A stretch of DNA of 59,391 nucleotides from Planctomycetota bacterium (GTDB lineage Bacteria > Planctomycetota > UBA1135 > GCA-002686595): positions 2,435 through 61,825 of the forward strand of contig DUDB01000079.1 of assembly GCA_012959525.1 (NCBI GenBank). The letters run 5' to 3'. This document shows positions 28,940 to 38,444 of this stretch, in pieces; the first letter of the stretch is position 1; each line of letters begins with the position of its first letter. The notes beneath the pieces are model-generated. The model searched no databases. It was not told the origin of the DNA and saw nothing but the letters and a program-made list of their open reading frames with translations. The position numbers and the translations under genes are program-made.

Positions 28940-30919
28940 TCAGGACATGCGAACGGCCACAGTCAGGTTTGAGCAGAATCGGGCCACCTTCTCCGTCCCT
29001 CCAAGGGGCAGGCCCTTGCGTCGCGCCTCTTCTAGGCCGGGCTGACGGCGCACCTTCTTGATGGCCTCGAAGAGTGCCTCGGGAGTCACGTCGTCCGGGC
29101 GGATCATGCAGCACAAGTCAAGCCGCGCGAGCTGGGTTGCGCGAATAGTCTGCTCCATCCTGTAGAGGGCTCGCGGGACCAGAATGGACCGCTGAGCGAA
29201 GGCCAGGATGTCGGTGCAGGTGTTGTAGCCTGCCGTGCTCAAAGTGACCTCGGCCTGCTCAAGCAGGTGCCGGGTAGACGGGAGAAATTCATGCAGCACA
29301 ACAGGCAGTCCTTGGGCTCGACGCTCAAGCTCCACTTGAAGATCACGATCGGCGAAGGGGCCCGAGACGATTTCAGCCCTAAGACCGAGTTCTGCACCAA
29401 AGCGCTTCATCATCTCCAAGAACGGGAAGAGCAGTGTCTCCGTTCCGCCGTCACCTCCGCCGATGGTGACGAAGATCATGGGCTTGTCGTCTGGCGCATC
29501 GGGTTGGATCCTCTGGTCGCTCTCTGCACTACTGATGAAATCAACAAACTCCACACGCGCTTCAACGCTCTCAGGGAGCCCGTATTCACTCAGCGAGTCG
29601 TACATGTCCTTGCTGCCGTAGACCAACACGTGTTCGTAGTGACTCTCGATCACGTCGTAGGTGAGGTTCTCGCTCCACGATTGCCTTACCGTGGCCGGGT
29701 CATCAATGATGTCTCGTAGACCAAGGACGCACGTGCATTCTCCGCTTGTGCGGAGCCAGTCCAGCGTGGGCAGTAGCTCACCCTTGCTGCCGGCTGGTGA
29801 GTGATCCACGAGCAGCACATTGGGCTGATAGTCCCGGGCCGTGTGCAGGATGAGGTTGGTGCGCAGGGCCTGGATGTCCGGCGATGGAATCTGGAGTGAG
29901 CGCGCCTGATAGGACTCCGCCCCGGTCTTCTGAATCGAGGGGAGCTTGACGTAGTCTGCACCCGGGGGCATCGAGTAGCGGTGCACCATGGGGGAGCCCG
30001 TGACGAGCAGGACTGAGATGTCCGGGAACTCGGCACAGAGTTTGCGGATGATGGCCATGCATCGGCGCAGGTGCCCCAGACCGAAAGTGTCGTGGGAGTA
30101 GACCAACAGTCGGGTGCCCAGTCCGAACGGTCTCCACTGCACGTCTTCGCTTGTTTTCTTGCTGTGGCCGGTGAACGGCTCCCCAGAAACGGGGGCCAGA
30201 CTCAGGACGGCGCCCGGCGCTGACTTACCGTCTACGGGCAGGGATTCGATCGTGACCCACACCGCACGCTCCTGTTTGACATTGTCGGTGACGCGAATCT
30301 GGAGGCCTTCAATCGGTTCTCCAGCCCGAGCCTTGGCCAGCGCGTCCTTCAGATCATCTGTATCGACGTCCAGGACCGTGAAGATGTTGCGGCCATACAC
30401 CTTGTAGACGGGCCAGCCCACGAGGTCTGCAGCGCTCTGGTTGGTAAACGTGATCTCATTGTTGCCGTCAATCAAAAACAGCGCACCGCCAATGTGAGTC
30501 AGGACACCCCCCAGTGATCGTGCGTGTTCGCGCTCTCTTTGAAGCTTGGCGTGGCTGGCAAACGCCGTGGCGATGGCGGCCCGCACCTGGGCATCTGTGA
30601 AGGGCTTGACCAGGTAGCCCCCGGCGCCGATCTCCTGAGTGCGCATGATGGTCTCCTCGTCGGCGTAGGCCGTGATGAAGATGATCGCGCACTCCAGTTT
30701 CTCAGCAAGCTGGAGTGCCGTGTCGACCCCATCACCTCCCCCGGCCAGGTGGATGTCCATCAGGACAAGTTCCGGTGCTTCTTTCTCACCCAGCTCAAGT
30801 GCCGTTGGTGTGTCCTCCGCGGTGCCCACAAGTTGGTGGCCCAGACCCTCCACGATCCCAGCCAGGTGCATCTGGACCATCACCTCGTCCTCGACGATCA
30901 TCACACGGCGCTTACTCAC
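28940..30919 (-). CDS. Response regulator-PAS-glycosyltransferase fusion (COG4671-like)
   Basis: A 659-residue protein starting at a GTG that shares one base with the stop of the upstream kinase gene. Residues 4-120 are a receiver domain with phospho-acceptor Asp55 (L-V-L-M-D-I-H) and a conserved K-P-F motif. Residues about 130-250 are a PAS domain. From about residue 268 the sequence is a GT-B, MurG-like glycosyltransferase of the COG4671 type (Y-S-H-D-T-F-G-L-G-H-L-R-R), with G-G-G-D-G-G near 490 and S-T-A-G-Y-N-T near 585. A regulator whose output is a glycosyltransferase is unusual. The sequence suggests that phosphorylation by the paired kinase switches glycan synthesis directly at protein level. 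Confidence 0.88.
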   Translation of the reverse strand: MSKRRVMIVEDEVMVQMHLAGIVEGLGHQLVGTAEDTPTALELGEKEAPELVLMDIHLAGGGDGVDTALQLAEKLECAIIFITAYADEETIMRTQEIGAGGYLVKPFTDAQVRAAIATAFASHAKLQREREHARSLGGVLTHIGGALFLIDGNNEITFTNQSAADLVGWPVYKVYGRNIFTVLDVDTDDLKDALAKARAGEPIEGLQIRVTDNVKQERAVWVTIESLPVDGKSAPGAVLSLAPVSGEPFTGHSKKTSEDVQWRPFGLGTRLLVYSHDTFGLGHLRRCMAIIRKLCAEFPDISVLLVTGSPMVHRYSMPPGADYVKLPSIQKTGAESYQARSLQIPSPDIQALRTNLILHTARDYQPNVLLVDHSPAGSKGELLPTLDWLRTSGECTCVLGLRDIIDDPATVRQSWSENLTYDVIESHYEHVLVYGSKDMYDSLSEYGLPESVEARVEFVDFISSAESDQRIQPDAPDDKPMIFVTIGGGDGGTETLLFPFLEMMKRFGAELGLRAEIVSGPFADRDLQVELERRAQGLPVVLHEFLPSTRHLLEQAEVTLSTAGYNTCTDILAFAQRSILVPRALYRMEQTIRATQLARLDLCCMIRPDDVTPEALFEAIKKVRRQPGLEEARRKGLPLGGTEKVARFCSNLTVAVRMS

Positions 30920-33228
30920 TAGAAGGCCCCTCCCTCAGGGTTGCCTGGGTTGGGGGTGAACTCGATCAGGGTGGTCGTGCCCTCGTCGCTGGTCACACGC
31001 ACCTCGCCTTTTAGTTTCTTGGCAAAGGCCCCGATCAGGGTGGAGCCCAATGAGTTCGAGCGACCAGCATCCTCTTGGGCGTAGCCGCAGCCATCATCCG
31101 CAACCAGTAGGGTGCAGGCACCCTTGGAGTCCTTCGTTGTCTGAATCCGGATTGTCCCTGGCTCACCCTCCGGGAATGCGTACTTCAGTGAATTGGTGAC
31201 GAGTTCGTTGGCAATCAGGCCCACCGAGAGAGCCTCATCAATGTCCAGACCCAGGTCCTGGATGTCGAATTGCACATCGACGTTGTGGCTTCTCCCGAAC
31301 GTGTGCAGGAGATGCTGGATGAGGACGCTGAGGTACCCGTGCAGGTCGATGTGTGCCAGTTCGGCGGAGAGATACAGATGCTCGTGTATCAACGCGATCG
31401 TGCGCACCCTGTTCTGGCTCACCTCCAGCCTGGCGGCGATCTCAGGGTCTCCCTCTTGGGCTTGGATTGCGAGCAGGCTGGAGATGACCTGCATGTTGTT
31501 CTTTACCCGGTGATGGACTTCACGCAGCAGGAGTTCTTTCTCGGCCAGCGAGTCCCGTATGCCTTGCTGGATGCGCTTCTGTTCGGTGAGGTCTTGGGCC
31601 ACGCAGACCACACCTTGCTCCGCTTCGCCCTCGAGGCCCAGCTCGGCTCCGGAAACGGTGACCGGGAAGGTGCTACCGTCCTTGCGAGTACAGTCATGTT
31701 CGATGCCGGGAGCTGGCGAATCAGGCGAGTGGGGCTCCGCGAAGAGGCTCTCCATGAGGTTGGGCTCGCCCTCCTCAGGCTGCCCACAGAGCAGCTCGAA
31801 GGACTGACCAAGCAGCTCGTCCCTGGTGTAACCCGTCATCAGGCAGGCGGCGCGATTGACGCGCACGATTTGATTCTGAGCATCAAAGACAAAGAGGCCC
31901 GATGCCATGGAATCCAGAACCGTCTCCATGCTCGTCATCGATACGGTGGTTGAGGCCAGGTCGCTGGCCATGCGATTGAAAGCCTGGCTCAGTACGCCGA
32001 GCTCGTCGTCGTGCTGGATGGCGATGCGCGTGTCGAGATGCCCCCCCCCGATCTTGATGGCGGCGTCCTGCAGGCGCTGCAACGGCGTGTGGATCGAACG
32101 CCAGAGCAACCAGCCCAGAAGGACCGCGGCCACCATGCCGAGGGCGCTCACCCCAAGCGCGAGCCGCGGCGTCCATTCTGCCCGCTTGAGAATCTCTCGC
32201 AGTTGGTCCCCGAGCTCCTCTTCAGCCTCCCAGAGATAGGTCGTCAAGCGTGGCGCGATCTCCGTCTCCAGGAATGGTGAGAACTTCTCTTGGATGTACG
32301 GCCGGATGAGGTGTTGATCCTCAGGCCTTCCCACGAGGGTGATCAACCTGGCGAGATGCTCGTTCAGCGCATCATACCCGGCGCTCAGTTGGCGCAGATG
32401 CGCTCGAAAGCCCGGATTCTCACCAGCTGGCGCTCCGCTCTCCGCGTCAGGGGAGCGTCCGAGCATCTTCCCGTACTGGGCCGTGGCCGTGATCAGCTCA
32501 TCCATCGCCGCGTTCAGTGCGGCCTCGGGAACCGTCTCGCTACCGGCCGTTCTGCTGGCGAGTGCAAAAGCCGCCGATCGGCAGGCCTGCAATTGGACGA
32601 GCATGCGCCCGCCTTCCTCCACTCGCGCAAGCGTACTCTGCGGACCGGTCTCCAATCGGAACCCGGTCACGATCCGAAGGTCGTGAATGAACAAGCTGAG
32701 GGTGGTGTCCCCACCCATCTCCTTGCTTGTGACCATGCCCTTGACCTTGTCGCTGCTCTTGACGTCCTGCGTGTAGAGCTTTCTTGCGATCCACTCACCT
32801 TCCCTGACCTTGCACTTGACCTCTACCCGTTGCCCCACAGCCAGGGCTTCGAACGAGATCGGCTCCAGCTCTTCGTCTCCGTTGGCCGTGTCTTCGGGGA
32901 TGGACACGTCGATCCCATACATGCGTAGGGTCTGTGCCTCTGGGTCCAGCGCTTGGATGGGACCGCGAAGTCGGGGATCCAGAGCGGGTTGGGGCTGAAT
33001 GTCCTTGGCCAGGAAATGTCCAGCGGGATCCCAACGGCCCTCAATCTCGAGGCCGGTGGTCTCCATGTTGTGGGTGGCGAGGTCGTAGGTGCTCCCCGTA
33101 CGCATCTGCCGAAAATCCTCGCGCGTTGTGGCGTGGATGAGATAGGAGGCCAGCCCGACGAACAGGATCAGGGAGGCCAGCGTGCAGAACGCGAGAACTA
33201 GCCGAAGGCGAAGGGTCCAACGGATCAT
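30919..33228 (-). CDS. Membrane histidine kinase with DUF5666-like sensor region (HisKA_2)
   Basis: I start at the ATG at 33228 (M-I-R-W-T-L), directly before the first membrane helix, giving 769 residues. A start at 33303 would add a non-helical leader. Layout: helix at 8-31; periplasmic region with a DUF5666-like module at about 57-190 (A-V-G-Q-R-V-E-V-K-C); a helical stretch at 200-350; second helix at 357-376; HAMP; PAS at about 436-555; and a HisKA_2 kinase with E-V-H-H-R-V-K-N-N (phospho-His probably 573) plus an ATPase domain. It should phosphorylate the response regulator-glycosyltransferase that follows with a 1-bp overlap. The same module in the porin and sulfatase-like protein of the glycan operon hints at a shared ligand. 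Confidence 0.9.
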   Translation of the reverse strand: MIRWTLRLRLVLAFCTLASLILFVGLASYLIHATTREDFRQMRTGSTYDLATHNMETTGLEIEGRWDPAGHFLAKDIQPQPALDPRLRGPIQALDPEAQTLRMYGIDVSIPEDTANGDEELEPISFEALAVGQRVEVKCKVREGEWIARKLYTQDVKSSDKVKGMVTSKEMGGDTTLSLFIHDLRIVTGFRLETGPQSTLARVEEGGRMLVQLQACRSAAFALASRTAGSETVPEAALNAAMDELITATAQYGKMLGRSPDAESGAPAGENPGFRAHLRQLSAGYDALNEHLARLITLVGRPEDQHLIRPYIQEKFSPFLETEIAPRLTTYLWEAEEELGDQLREILKRAEWTPRLALGVSALGMVAAVLLGWLLWRSIHTPLQRLQDAAIKIGGGHLDTRIAIQHDDELGVLSQAFNRMASDLASTTVSMTSMETVLDSMASGLFVFDAQNQIVRVNRAACLMTGYTRDELLGQSFELLCGQPEEGEPNLMESLFAEPHSPDSPAPGIEHDCTRKDGSTFPVTVSGAELGLEGEAEQGVVCVAQDLTEQKRIQQGIRDSLAEKELLLREVHHRVKNNMQVISSLLAIQAQEGDPEIAARLEVSQNRVRTIALIHEHLYLSAELAHIDLHGYLSVLIQHLLHTFGRSHNVDVQFDIQDLGLDIDEALSVGLIANELVTNSLKYAFPEGEPGTIRIQTTKDSKGACTLLVADDGCGYAQEDAGRSNSLGSTLIGAFAKKLKGEVRVTSDEGTTTLIEFTPNPGNPEGGAF

Positions 33229-33419
33229 GAACGCTGCTGGGGAGAGTGGTGCCGGTGAAGCAAGGGAGTGATGCTGAGCGACGTACGGCGAGGCCCCTGT
33301 CACCCGCCAGTATACGGGCGCGGCCTACATGCACGGTGGGCGTCGGGAGTTCCTTCGACGGGCTGAGGGCTTGGCCACTGCCTTGAAGGTAAATAGTACC
33401 ACTCAAGCTCCGTTCAGGA

Positions 33420-34262
33420 ATGCGGTTCCTGCACAGACCAAAGCGTGAAACCTCGACCACATACCGTCGTCCATTGACCGTGGCGGCTCCCTCTGCATGG
33501 TCTGAAACTCTCGAGGCGCTCTATCCTCCGGCCTGCTGGCTGTGCGCCGATGGGCTGGAGTCCGGTTGGTTCTGCAGCAACCACTCCCTTCCCCAGGGGG
33601 CGCCCGCTCCGTGCTGCCGGGTGTGTGCTTTGGAGTTGCCCACCGGCCTCCGAGGCGGAAGCACCTGTGGCCCATGTCGCCGGGAACCGCCGGCTTGGGA
33701 GCAACTCGTCAGCCTGGGGGACTATCACCGGGAGCGTGGCTTGCGTGCAGGAATCCTGGCACTCAAGCACGGTGGACGCAGAGACCTGTGCCTGCCGCTG
33801 GGCCGAGCCCTGGCCCGGCGCCTGGAAGAGTGCGTGCACGTCTCAGGTGTCGACCTGTTCGTACCGGTGCCCCTTCATCCTCTGCGCCATCTGCAGCGAG
33901 GGCATGACCAGGCCCTGGGCCTGGCGCGCAGCGTGGCGGCCGTGCTGGATCGGCCCGTGCGGCGCAGTCTGCGCCGCCTGCGGCCTACACCCGCTCAGGG
34001 GACGGCGTGCAGCGAGTCCCTGTGGGCCGCATTGCTCGGGCGAGGGCGCAGGGGCCACTCACGCGCGGCCAACGTGAGCGGGGCCTTTGCCCTGGAGGAG
34101 CGCGAAGCGCGCCACGTGACGGGTCGGCGGGTTTGGCTTGTGGATGACGTCGTCACCTCTGGGCACACCGTGCGCGAGTGCTCCGTGCTGCTGAAGCGGG
34201 CCGGCGCGGACTCGGTGGGCGTGTTGTGTCTGGCTCGGGCCTCGCTGTCGGGCCACGCTTAA
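33420..34262 (+). CDS. comF: ComF-like phosphoribosyltransferase
   Basis: A 280-residue member of the ComF family. The N-terminal double zinc finger has C-W-L-C-A-D-G (about 39-45), then a C-C-R-V-C and C-G-P-C pair. The phosphoribosyltransferase domain contains the PRPP loop V-W-L-V-D-D-V-V-T-S-G-H-T near residues 240-252. ComF proteins are needed for natural DNA uptake in many bacteria, but the family is also present where no competence system is known. No competence genes are in this window. It is divergent from the kinase gene, and the 191-bp gap between them shows no clear promoter. Confidence 0.85.
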   Translation: MRFLHRPKRETSTTYRRPLTVAAPSAWSETLEALYPPACWLCADGLESGWFCSNHSLPQGAPAPCCRVCALELPTGLRGGSTCGPCRREPPAWEQLVSLGDYHRERGLRAGILALKHGGRRDLCLPLGRALARRLEECVHVSGVDLFVPVPLHPLRHLQRGHDQALGLARSVAAVLDRPVRRSLRRLRPTPAQGTACSESLWAALLGRGRRGHSRAANVSGAFALEEREARHVTGRRVWLVDDVVTSGHTVRECSVLLKRAGADSVGVLCLARASLSGHA

Positions 34263-34276
34263 CCTACCCTGACTCC

Positions 34277-35506
34277 ATGCGGGCTCTGCTCATTGAACCC
34301 TTCGGAGGCATCGCCGGAGACATGCTCCTGGCCGCCCTGCTGGATCTGAAAGACGAACGATTTGGATTGGGGGATCTGGATCAGCTGGCCCAGGCGCTGT
34401 TGCCTGGGCAGGTGAGATTCGAATTGGAGCCTACCCGTCGCCGCGGGCTGCGCGGATTGCACCTGCGTGTGTATGCAGAGGGGGCGAGCCCACCCTCCCG
34501 CCACCTGTCCGACCTGCTCACATTGCTGGATGGTGTGCAACTCTCAGAGCGCGTGCGTGGCGAGAGCGTGGCGGTGCTGAACCGTCTGGCCCAGGCTGAG
34601 GCCGGCGTGCATGGAATCGACCTGGAGCAGGTGCACTTCCACGAGGTCGGGGCGGTGGACACCCTGATCGACGTGGTGGGGGCGAACCTGGCACTTGAGC
34701 GACTTGGGGTCGAGCGCGTCTTCTCCTCTGCTCCCTTGGTGGGGGCGGGTAGCGTGACCTGCGCCCACGGGGAGCTGCCCGTACCCGCGCCTGCCGTGGC
34801 CGAGTTGTTGTGTGGACGTGAGATGCGGCGCCCTTCCCCGGGGGCTTCTGACGGCGAGCGCACAACGCCTACGGGCGCAGCCCTCTTGACCCACTGGACG
34901 GAGGACTTTGAGCTCCCCGAGCGGTTCTGGAATCAGCGCACGGGAGTGGGAGCCGGCACCAGAGACAGCGAGCAGGGCATCGCCAATCTGCTGCGCGTCG
35001 AGCTCGGCGCACTGAGCGCATCCGATTCCGCGACCGAACCCGCGCGGCGGGAGGCCTGGTGCATGGAGGTCAACATCGATGACCTCTCGCCCGAGGAGGT
35101 GGGCCACGCTCTGGGTCAGATTCGCGAGGCGGGCGCCCTGGAAGCCTGGAGCGTGGCGGCGCACATGAAGAAGGATCGGCCCGGCGCGGTGCTGTGCGCT
35201 CTGGCCCGTTCCGAGCAACGCTCGGCTCTGGAGGCGGCCGTCTTCCGCTGGACATCCAGCCTGGGCGTACGCTGGACCCGTCTGGAACGCACAGAGTGCG
35301 GCCGCGAGCAGCGGCGGGTCGACGTGGCGGGGAGCAGCGTGCGTGTCACTCTCCGACAGCGACCCCCGGCCCTGGAAGGCGCGCCCTTCGGTGAATCCGA
35401 CCTGTTCCCAGAACACGACGACGTCGTGCAGGCGGCCGAGGCTGCGGGGCTGACCTTGCGCGAGGCGCGCGCACGCGCGATCGAAGCCCTCTTGCAGAGC
35501 CTCTAG
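34277..35506 (+). CDS. larC: LarC-like nickel-pincer cofactor cyclometallase
   Basis: I use the ATG at 34277 (M-R-A-L-L-I-E-P-F-G-G-I-A-G-D-M), 14 bp after the comF stop, giving 409 residues; the upstream extension overlaps comF and has no homology. LarC inserts nickel into the pyridinium dithiocarboxylate cofactor of lactate racemase and related isomerases, using CTP. The N-terminal G-G-I-A-G-D-M, the V-H-F-H-E-V-G-A-V-D-T-L-I-D-V-V-G region and the E-V-N-I-D-D-L-S-P-E segment are typical. It is a single open frame, whereas some LarC genes need a programmed frameshift. No larB, larE or racemase gene is visible here. Confidence 0.88.
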   Translation: MRALLIEPFGGIAGDMLLAALLDLKDERFGLGDLDQLAQALLPGQVRFELEPTRRRGLRGLHLRVYAEGASPPSRHLSDLLTLLDGVQLSERVRGESVAVLNRLAQAEAGVHGIDLEQVHFHEVGAVDTLIDVVGANLALERLGVERVFSSAPLVGAGSVTCAHGELPVPAPAVAELLCGREMRRPSPGASDGERTTPTGAALLTHWTEDFELPERFWNQRTGVGAGTRDSEQGIANLLRVELGALSASDSATEPARREAWCMEVNIDDLSPEEVGHALGQIREAGALEAWSVAAHMKKDRPGAVLCALARSEQRSALEAAVFRWTSSLGVRWTRLERTECGREQRRVDVAGSSVRVTLRQRPPALEGAPFGESDLFPEHDDVVQAAEAAGLTLREARARAIEALLQSL

Positions 35507-35532
35507 CGGGAGGGTCGCGGGGACGGCGCGCC

Positions 35533-35874
35533 CTAGAGTTGCTCGACGAAGCGGTTGTCTGCGTCCACCAGGATCTGACGCGGCTCGGGGGGGGTGTCCC
35601 CGTATTCGAAGGCCATGACGATCACCTCGTCACCTTCATGGACCAGGTGGGCCGCGGCACCATTGATGCACAGAACGCCCGAACCGGGCTCACCATTCAG
35701 GGCGTAGGTCTCCAGTCGCGCCCCATTGGTGTTGTCCACGATCAGCACCTTTTCATAGGCGACGATGCCGACCCTCTCGAGCAACTCGGAGTCGATCGTC
35801 ACGGACCCGACGTAGGAGAGATTGGCCTCGGTGACCGTGGCCTTGTGGATCTTGGCTCGCAGGAATTGACGCAT
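35533..35874 (-). CDS. panD: Aspartate 1-decarboxylase PanD
   Basis: A 113-residue pyruvoyl-dependent enzyme that makes beta-alanine from aspartate for pantothenate and coenzyme A. The self-cleavage site is Gly23-Ser24 in Y-V-G-S-V-T-I-D; Ser24 becomes the pyruvoyl group. The N-G-A-A-A-H-L and V-I-V-M-A-F motifs are also present, and the length is normal for the family. It lies 35 bp after the aminotransferase gene on the same strand, probably in one transcript, and is convergent with larC. No panB or panC is nearby. Confidence 0.95.
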   Translation of the reverse strand: MRQFLRAKIHKATVTEANLSYVGSVTIDSELLERVGIVAYEKVLIVDNTNGARLETYALNGEPGSGVLCINGAAAHLVHEGDEVIVMAFEYGDTPPEPRQILVDADNRFVEQL

Positions 35875-35909
35875 GGGGGCAACAGGATAAGCGCCTGAGC
35901 GCTCATGAT

Positions 35910-37064
35910 CTACCGCCCCCGCTCATGCCAGGCGCGGATGCCGTTCTCCAGGCGCTTCAGACCTTCGACCATGGTGGCCTCGGGCACTGCGCAGCCGACC
36001 CTCAGGTGTCCGGGTGCTCCGAAGTGCTCACCGGCCACTACATCCACGTCGAACTCCTCGGCTAGGAGGGCCTGCAGCCCCAGGGTGTCCTGCACACGCT
36101 CGACGCGCGGGAAGGCCATGATCCCGAAGGGGGGGACGGTGCTTAGTACTGAGGGGGAATCACGCAGCCAGTCCAGGAAGTGAGGCCGGGATTCGGCCTC
36201 CACCCGGCGTACGGGAGCGAGAAGTTCGGGTAGCCGCTCGAGAGCGGCCAGGCTCGCGTGGAGGCTCGCGGTGGGGGGGTCCCCGTAGGAGAGCAGTGCC
36301 TGGTCCTGCAGGAAGACGCGCTGGTCGGCCAGATCTTCTCCAAGGATGAGCCAGCCCGTGCGCAGGGCTCCCAGCCCGTAGGCCTTGGTCAGGCTGCTGA
36401 TGGAAACGGCGCGGGGCACGATGGTCGCCGCATGGACTCGCTGGTCCGGCTGGGCGAAGTCCATATACACCTCGTTGCAGACCAGCACGCCTCCGGTGGG
36501 TTCGATGGCGAGGGCCAGCGCCTTCAAGATATCAGGGTCCAGTACCGTCCCCGATGGGTTGTGGGGGTTGGTCAGGAACAGATGCAGGGGGTGGCGGCTG
36601 CGGCGGGCCTGGTCGGCCAGAGCTTGGGGGTCCGGCACCCAGCCCGAATCCAGAGTGCGCTGCAGACTGAACGTTCGCGCCCCCGATCGCCGCAGGAGCG
36701 CTGGCAGGGCCTGGTAGGCGGGAGCTTCTACGGCTGCTAGTTGCCCCGCCCGCAGCCAGTGGCGTGCGCACAGATCCATGGCTCCGTGGGCTCCGAGGGT
36801 GGTGAGGACGCGCTCGGGGGCCACCCCGAAGAGTTGGCCCACCCGCCGCTCGAGGGTGGGGAGGACCTCAGCTGTGGGATAGCCGCTGATCTGCTCGGCG
36901 TGGAGAGACAGCCAGCTGGATTCGGGCAGGGGCATGCCCGATTGCGCCAGAGAATAGGCCGAGCCGTGGGACTGGGTGCGAACCCAATCACCGTAGGGGA
37001 ATAGTAGAGAAAGGGGATCGGAGGGCATGGGAAGCGGGGGCGTAGAGTATGAGGTTGGATTCAA
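35910..37064 (-). CDS. PLP-dependent aminotransferase, class I/II
   Basis: A 384-residue fold-type I aminotransferase. N-P-H-N-P-S-G (about 166-172) and the PLP lysine in S-L-T-K-A-Y-G (about 226-232), with a following arginine in R-T-G-W, are clear. An ATG at 37028 is an alternative start that removes 12 residues and leaves the M-P-S-D-P-L beginning. Close relatives act on aromatic or acidic amino acids, but the substrate cannot be set from sequence. It is probably co-transcribed with panD, which could link it to aspartate or beta-alanine metabolism; that is only a neighbourhood argument. Confidence 0.88.
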   Translation of the reverse strand: MNPTSYSTPPLPMPSDPLSLLFPYGDWVRTQSHGSAYSLAQSGMPLPESSWLSLHAEQISGYPTAEVLPTLERRVGQLFGVAPERVLTTLGAHGAMDLCARHWLRAGQLAAVEAPAYQALPALLRRSGARTFSLQRTLDSGWVPDPQALADQARRSRHPLHLFLTNPHNPSGTVLDPDILKALALAIEPTGGVLVCNEVYMDFAQPDQRVHAATIVPRAVSISSLTKAYGLGALRTGWLILGEDLADQRVFLQDQALLSYGDPPTASLHASLAALERLPELLAPVRRVEAESRPHFLDWLRDSPSVLSTVPPFGIMAFPRVERVQDTLGLQALLAEEFDVDVVAGEHFGAPGHLRVGCAVPEATMVEGLKRLENGIRAWHERGR

Positions 37065-37166
37065 GCCCCCGGGCTCGCTAGGATTCGGGCTGGAAACCTG
37101 GCCGCAGGGGGGGAACTCTTCTGTCCAGGATCGTCACCATTTTTTGAGGGGGAGGCAAGTACTGCC

Positions 37167-38444
37167 ATGGAAGCACAAACCACACTGGCTGAAATCAACG
37201 ACACGACCCGCATCACCTCCAACCGAATAGGGAGAATTTCAACGGCCGTTTTCACCTTGGGGCTGGGATTGGCGGCTGCAGCCATGGCTGCGCCTCAGGA
37301 ACCCGAGATCGCCGCGGGCAGTTACGTGCGGGCCAGGGATGGCGCCGTCGTGCGCAACTTCCGGGACGAGAAGGGCAAAGCTGTGCACGACCTTGATGCC
37401 GGCAGCCTGCTGATGGTGCATTCGGAGAACAGTAACTACTACGAGGTCTCATCGCCTGTGGGTTTCCCGGTGTGGGTCTTCGGGAAGTACCTGACCGAGA
37501 CGGGAACCGAAGGCGTTCTGAAGGCCAATGGCAATGGCGTGCGCATGCGTCCCTTGCCGGATAGCAGTCTGGACAGCTTTCCCTTGACCACCCGATTGAA
37601 CCGGGGTGATTTGGTGCAGTTCATCAAGCGTGCCGACTCGAGCCGCTCCTTCGATGCCGATTGGATTCAGGTCTGGTCCGTGCCGCAGGCCCACGGTTGG
37701 ATCAGCACTACGGAAGTGGATGCGGTCAACGACCAGGCGGTTGCCGGTCGGGAGTGGACGGACTCTCTGCGTGGACTTGTGGACGTGCCCGTCAAGTGGG
37801 TCGCCCCAGCCGTGGTTGCAAAACCGGACGAAGAGGCCTCGACCGAGCAGGTCCCCGCCGACTCAGGCAAGATTCCCGAGGAGGCGTACCGCTCCTTGGC
37901 CTATGGCAAGACCTTGCTGAAGGGAGCCATGAAGAAGGGTTCGGCTGCGGTCGAGACGGACTTCGATTCATCCATCCGCGCGTTCGACACCGTCCTAGGG
38001 ATGGTGCCCGAAACCTCCATCGTGGCCGCCGAGGCCCAATCGAAGTTGATGGAAGCCAAGGCGTACCAGACTTCTGCTGCCACGCGCGCATCCTTGGCTA
38101 CCGTCGAAAAGCGACAAGAAGAGATGGTGGCCGAGTGGGCCGAGGCGAAGCGCCGAGAGGAGCTCAGGAGCACGGAGCTTATGGGGCGCTTCATGGGACG
38201 CGGGTGGGTCAGGATGACCGGCCGCGGCGATGATGCGCGCTACTTCCTGTACTGGGACGGCACTGTTCAGGAAATCAGTTGTGAGAGCGGTCGCTACAAT
38301 CTCGATCTGTTCGTGGGGTATGAGCTCGGAGTGCGTGGGATGGTCATGCGCGCCGCCAGCATGGCCACGGACGACATGCCCGCCGAGGTTTCGCTTCTGG
38401 ACGTCTCTCGCCTAGAAGTGATCTCCGGGTCTTCGACCAAGTAG
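37167..38444 (+). CDS. Exported SH3-domain protein with coiled coil
   Basis: A 425-residue protein. The ATG at 37167 follows GGGGGAGG by about 11 bases. An N-terminal hydrophobic segment at about 24-42 ending A-M-A-A-P serves as a late signal sequence or anchor. Two bacterial SH3-like domains follow (about 50-110 and 118-190; the second contains W-I-Q-V-W and G-W-I-S-T). Residues about 255-345 are helical and charged, likely coiled coil. The last 80 residues form another small beta domain (G-W-V-R-M, Y-F-L-Y-W-D-G-T-V). Such proteins bind peptidoglycan or envelope proteins. The following small cysteine-rich gene starts inside its stop codon. Confidence 0.75.
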   Translation: MEAQTTLAEINDTTRITSNRIGRISTAVFTLGLGLAAAAMAAPQEPEIAAGSYVRARDGAVVRNFRDEKGKAVHDLDAGSLLMVHSENSNYYEVSSPVGFPVWVFGKYLTETGTEGVLKANGNGVRMRPLPDSSLDSFPLTTRLNRGDLVQFIKRADSSRSFDADWIQVWSVPQAHGWISTTEVDAVNDQAVAGREWTDSLRGLVDVPVKWVAPAVVAKPDEEASTEQVPADSGKIPEEAYRSLAYGKTLLKGAMKKGSAAVETDFDSSIRAFDTVLGMVPETSIVAAEAQSKLMEAKAYQTSAATRASLATVEKRQEEMVAEWAEAKRREELRSTELMGRFMGRGWVRMTGRGDDARYFLYWDGTVQEISCESGRYNLDLFVGYELGVRGMVMRAASMATDDMPAEVSLLDVSRLEVISGSSTK

